From contig JBMNEO010000003.1 of assembly GCA_050948825.1 (NCBI GenBank), positions 434,001 to 498,000 on the forward strand: 64,000 nt of DNA, given 5' to 3'. Position numbers and translations under genes: made by a program. Positions 61,069 through 64,000 of this stretch are shown piece by piece (position 1 is the stretch's first letter; each line of letters begins with the position of its first letter). The notes beneath the pieces were generated by a model. It was not told the DNA's origin. It ran no database searches and was given only the letters and a program-made list of their open reading frames with translations. Origin of the DNA: DUQX01 sp050948825 (lineage in GTDB: Bacteria > Bacillota > Dethiobacteria > DTU022 > UBA8154).

Positions 61069-62595
61069 TTAGATTTGTTCTAAAAGGCGCACCAGGCTGT
61101 ACGCACACTGCGCGCGCGTAGCCGGCCGCGCTGCGTCAAAACCGGGGTATAAAAGCCCTTTTTCACGGGCTACCCGGACAAACCCGCCGTACCAGGGTTC
61201 ACCGGTGCGTGCCCGAGCGCGGCTTCCCTCACCGAGGGCACGGATCAAGATCGTCATAACCTCGGCGCCGCTGATGTTGTCCCCGGGGGCAAAGGTGCGC
61301 GGTGCTTTGCCGACAATCAGCCCGCTTTCAACGGCCAGGCGAATGTAAGGGCAGGCCCAGTGCGACAGTGGCACATCATCAAACCCGGAGCTTGTCAAGT
61401 GCAACCGGGGCTCTTGGCCCATGGCCGCTGTAATCATTCTGGCAAATTCGTCCCTGCGAACCGGATTATCGGGGCGGAAGGTACCGTCCGGATAACCGCT
61501 TAAGACTTTGCGGGACACCAGTTCCTTCACGTCCTCAAAGGCGCTATCCCCGGGCAGCAGGTCGGTAAACCCCGCATTTTTACGGTGCAAAAGCGTATAA
61601 ATGCTCTCCCCGCGCTTAAGATCCCCCAGGGCGGCAAGAGCCTGATAGGTGGAGATAAAATCGGCTTCTCCGCCCGGCCGGCGTCCAAAAGATCCATCCC
61701 CCCGCCTGTAGCGCAGCAGAGCCGATACCGGGTTTCCTTCTTTACGTGTCCACCCGGGCCCGGCGGGATCAATGCCCAGCATTACCAGGCCGTGAATGAC
61801 CTGGGCGATGGATTCGGGACCGTTACTGTTCCATGCGGAAAAATCCCCGTTTTCCTGCTGCTGGGACTGCAGATAAGCCAGGGCTTTCCTGACCGCCGGG
61901 TGACCGCTGTCACACCCCAGCGCGGCGAAAGCCATCAGGGCCATTCCGGTCATATCGACATCGGAATTATTTATAACGGTATCTACGCTGAACCCCCCGT
62001 CGGCGTTTTGTTTGTTAATAAGCCAGCTCAGGGCTTTGCCTCTGTTTGGGATTGGTTCTCCTGCCGCATAGAGGGAAAGAATCCCCCAGATGTGGGCGTT
62101 GACCAGGCGTTCACCTTCCCCTGAAATCGTATCGCCGAACTTCCCATTTTGCAGCTGTGATTCCTTGACCTTTGCGATCAGGTTATATCCCCCGAAGTTT
62201 CGCGGATCTTTCCCCGCAGCCACTGCACCGATAATAGTCCGGTGAAAGTCGGTGCTGCGCTGCGGATCAAACAGCTGCCCCTGCCTGACCTGCCCCTCGC
62301 GGGTACGTATCATGCTCTCCGCACTTTCCCCGGCGCCTGCCAGGGCAAGGATAGGCCAGTCCAAACGCTCGGAAAATCCGGGCTCGCCGGCTATGCGGCG
62401 CACGTGGCGCGCCGTAGCGGAGAGGTCCGGCAAAGCCGCGGCCGCAGCTGCTTTCACCTCCGGAGTCGAAAACAGCAGGGGGTACAGGCTTGTATTATTG
62501 CATAACCCGGCCGCTGATTCCGCACCCGGCGCGGAAAGCAGGGCAAGCGCCAGGATCATCAACAAGGCCAAAAAAATATTAGCGGCTTTTTTCAT
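61069..62595 (-). CDS. Secreted alpha/alpha-toroid protein with S-layer homology domains (508 aa)
   Basis: A Sec signal peptide (MKKAANIFLALLMILALALL, cleavage near GAESAAG) leads to a helical repeat domain (~60-350) with prenyltransferase/squalene-cyclase-like repeats: KQNADGGFSVDTV, SQQQENGDFSAWN and RYRRGDGSFGR. C-terminal SLH modules follow: GYPDGTFRPDNPVRRDEFAR and a second with FDDVPLSHWACPYIRLAVES, FAPGDNISGAEVM, and a partial third. SLH modules tie it to the cell wall. The overlap with an ECF transporter gene suggests that the toroid binds the transported vitamin, as transcobalamin-like folds do for corrinoids (inference). Confidence 0.85.
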   Translation of the reverse strand: MKKAANIFLALLMILALALLSAPGAESAAGLCNNTSLYPLLFSTPEVKAAAAAALPDLSATARHVRRIAGEPGFSERLDWPILALAGAGESAESMIRTREGQVRQGQLFDPQRSTDFHRTIIGAVAAGKDPRNFGGYNLIAKVKESQLQNGKFGDTISGEGERLVNAHIWGILSLYAAGEPIPNRGKALSWLINKQNADGGFSVDTVINNSDVDMTGMALMAFAALGCDSGHPAVRKALAYLQSQQQENGDFSAWNSNGPESIAQVIHGLVMLGIDPAGPGWTRKEGNPVSALLRYRRGDGSFGRRPGGEADFISTYQALAALGDLKRGESIYTLLHRKNAGFTDLLPGDSAFEDVKELVSRKVLSGYPDGTFRPDNPVRRDEFARMITAAMGQEPRLHLTSSGFDDVPLSHWACPYIRLAVESGLIVGKAPRTFAPGDNISGAEVMTILIRALGEGSRARARTGEPWYGGFVRVAREKGLLYPGFDAARPATRAQCAYSLVRLLEQI

Positions 62596-63259
62596 CTGTT
62601 AGCTCCTCCTTCAAATTCCGCTTGCTTCTAGCGGTTAATTTTGCAGGTATCTGGTAAAAAGAAAGCCTTCGCTTAAAGCGATGCAAAATAACGGCCAATT
62701 CAGGACCGAGGAAAACCATAAACAGGGCATTGGAGATAGCGTGAGTAAGGTCGAAGGCGAACCCTGTCAGCATGGTGGCCAGGAAGGATTGAAAGGTAAG
62801 CGGATAAACAAAAGTTAACCAGTGCCAAAGGTTAAGAAGCCATCCGAATAGAAAACCCCACAGAAAGGCTAAAGCCGTAAACGTCCAGCGGGGAAAAAGC
62901 GCTTTTCCCCTTGAGAAAAGACCGCCACAGGCACCGGCCAAGCCCCAGGCCAGCATCTGCCAGGGGGTCCACGGCCCGTGACCCAGAAAAAAGTTAGAGG
63001 AAAAAGCAGCCAAAGAACCGATAATGAAACCGGCAGCGGAACCGAAGATACGGCCGCAGACCAGTACCAGAAAGGTGGTGGGCTGTGCCCCGGGTATGGC
63101 GGCAAAAGGGATCCTTCCCGCACCGGCCAGGGCGGCCAGGGTGGCAATAACGGCGATCTCCGCCGGAGCAACACGGCGACGCTCGTAGCAGAAATAGAAG
63201 GCGGCAAGGGCCATAATTATCAGAGCCAGGCTAAAGATAGAAAAATATGGCCACTGCAT
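62579..63259 (-). CDS. ECF transporter S component (substrate-binding membrane subunit)
   Basis: The 226-residue protein has about six membrane helices and the S-component hallmarks: PFAAIPGAQPTTFLVLVCGR, IFGSAAGFIIGSLAAFSSNF, FLGHGPWTPWQMLAWGLAGA. Such G-P-W-T/P-x-Q-M sequences occur in S components assigned to cobalamin or other vitamins; substrate is not certain. Its 3' end overlaps the SLH gene start by 17 bases, and the ATPase gene ends three bases upstream of its start, so the three are one operon running right to left. Confidence 0.85.
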   Translation of the reverse strand: MQWPYFSIFSLALIIMALAAFYFCYERRRVAPAEIAVIATLAALAGAGRIPFAAIPGAQPTTFLVLVCGRIFGSAAGFIIGSLAAFSSNFFLGHGPWTPWQMLAWGLAGACGGLFSRGKALFPRWTFTALAFLWGFLFGWLLNLWHWLTFVYPLTFQSFLATMLTGFAFDLTHAISNALFMVFLGPELAVILHRFKRRLSFYQIPAKLTARSKRNLKEELTDEKSR

Positions 63260-63262
63260 CTT

Positions 63263-64000
63263 TTATGACCTCCAACAGTTTAAGATTTTAAGCTTTTTTA
63301 TGGCTTCCTCTACGGTCAACACCTCCGGGGACAGGCCGCGGAAAAGCCGGTTTACCTGTGAAGCATAATAAAGGGAATTGGAGAGGACGGCTTTACAGTC
63401 ACCTTCGGCCACCACCCGTCCGCCGGAGAGAATAACCGCCCTATCGGCAATTTCGACAGCGAATTCCACGTCATGGGTTACAACTACCAGGGTCTTGCCT
63501 TCATCCCGGAGGGTGCGCAAAAATTTTACCAGACGCCCTTTCACCGCAGAATCCAGGCCGCGTGTTGGCTCGTCCAGCAAAAGAACGTGGGGATCGGTAA
63601 CCAGCACTGCTCCCAGGGCAATGCGCTGTCTCTCCCCGCCCGCTGCGTCCCGCGGGTGGCTGTCAGCGAGATGGGCGATCTCTAAATGCTGCAGTGTTTC
63701 TTCAACCCGGCCAAAATCCTTTTGCCCCCGAACTTTCAGCCCGTAGGCGATCTCTTCGCGCACAGTATCGTGAAACAGGTAATCGTTGGGATCCTGTGAA
63801 AGATAGCCGATACGGCTGGCCAGCATTTCCGCCGGGAGCCCCGTGATATCCTGACCATCCAGGAAAATCCTTCCATGCCGGGATGTTAACAGGCCGCAAA
63901 TTAATTTTAACAGGGTGGATTTCCCGGCCCCGTTTTCACCCAGGATAACGGTAATCTCCCCGGAAGAAAAGGAAAGGTTAATATCCTCCAGGCAGAGGAG
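63263..64000 (-). CDS. ECF transporter ATPase component (5' end beyond window)
   Basis: The gene continues past the right edge; the first visible codons read LLCLEDINLSFSSGEITVIL. Walker A GENGAGKSTLLKLICGLL (63927 region), Q-loop GYLSQDPNDYLFHDTVREEI, signature AAGGERQRIALGAVLVTDPH, Walker B VLLLDEPTRGLD and H-loop VVVTHDVEFAVEIADR are all present, so this is a working ABC-type energy-coupling ATPase. The signature reads DAAGGERQR, with AAGGE in place of LSGGE. An apparent start at 63826 is internal, after the Walker A motif. 246 residues are inside the window. Confidence 0.93.
   Translation of the reverse strand, partial: LLCLEDINLSFSSGEITVILGENGAGKSTLLKLICGLLTSRHGRIFLDGQDITGLPAEMLASRIGYLSQDPNDYLFHDTVREEIAYGLKVRGQKDFGRVEETLQHLEIAHLADSHPRDAAGGERQRIALGAVLVTDPHVLLLDEPTRGLDSAVKGRLVKFLRTLRDEGKTLVVVTHDVEFAVEIADRAVILSGGRVVAEGDCKAVLSNSLYYASQVNRLFRGLSPEVLTVEEAIKKLKILNCWRS

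Overview
The window reads as chromosome of an anaerobic Firmicute of the Clostridia class (Peptococcaceae or Syntrophomonadales-like; genus not resolved). Supporting points are a four-subunit 2-oxoacid:ferredoxin oxidoreductase, a membrane pyrophosphatase, the CggR-gap-pgk-tpiA-gpmI-eno glycolytic operon, sigma-54, WhiA, a YvcK with an N-terminal membrane anchor, an S-layer (SLH) protein, and a tmRNA whose tag reads ANDNLALAA. Most genes carry strong AGGAGG-type ribosome sites.

Layout. (1) 1-4332: a DUF2179 membrane protein, then the porCDAB-type operon closed by a strong terminator. (2) 4333-8215: small accessory genes, namely a heptad-repeat coiled-coil protein, a pRiA4b ORF-3-like protein, and a PadR/DUF2812 locus into which pieces of a type I restriction methylase (hsdM) have been fused and broken. 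(3) 8215-22554: an accessory island with a 12-TM LuxR-type regulator, four lipoprotein genes (one dead), Yip1-like membrane proteins, a 1220-residue secreted protein whose tail resembles adenylate-cyclase-type polymorphic toxins, a possible immunity protein, and a run of zinc-ribbon membrane proteins. A ~193-bp direct repeat and a 46-bp repeat inside it fit an old tandem duplication. (4) 22555-32411: a defence region with a dead AbrB antitoxin and a phage terminase scrap, a PLD-SNF2 helicase paired with an Eco57I-type methylase, a broken gene, and an Abi_2 (HEPN) gene followed by its own promoter, a two-hairpin small RNA and a terminator. (5) 32586-64000, all on the minus strand: housekeeping genes ssrA, smpB, rnr, hppA, secG, the glycolytic operon with cggR, rpoN, whiA-yvcK-rapZ, thiL, PHP and HAD enzymes, a methyltransferase, uvrC-uvrA-uvrB, and at the right edge an SLH/toroid surface protein with an ECF transporter.

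The two best candidates for something under-described are the Abi_2 gene with its downstream structured RNA (32312-32411), which looks like an RNA-antitoxin pair, and the duplicated island around the giant secreted protein (9709-22554). Homology statements rest on recognition by eye, with no database search.
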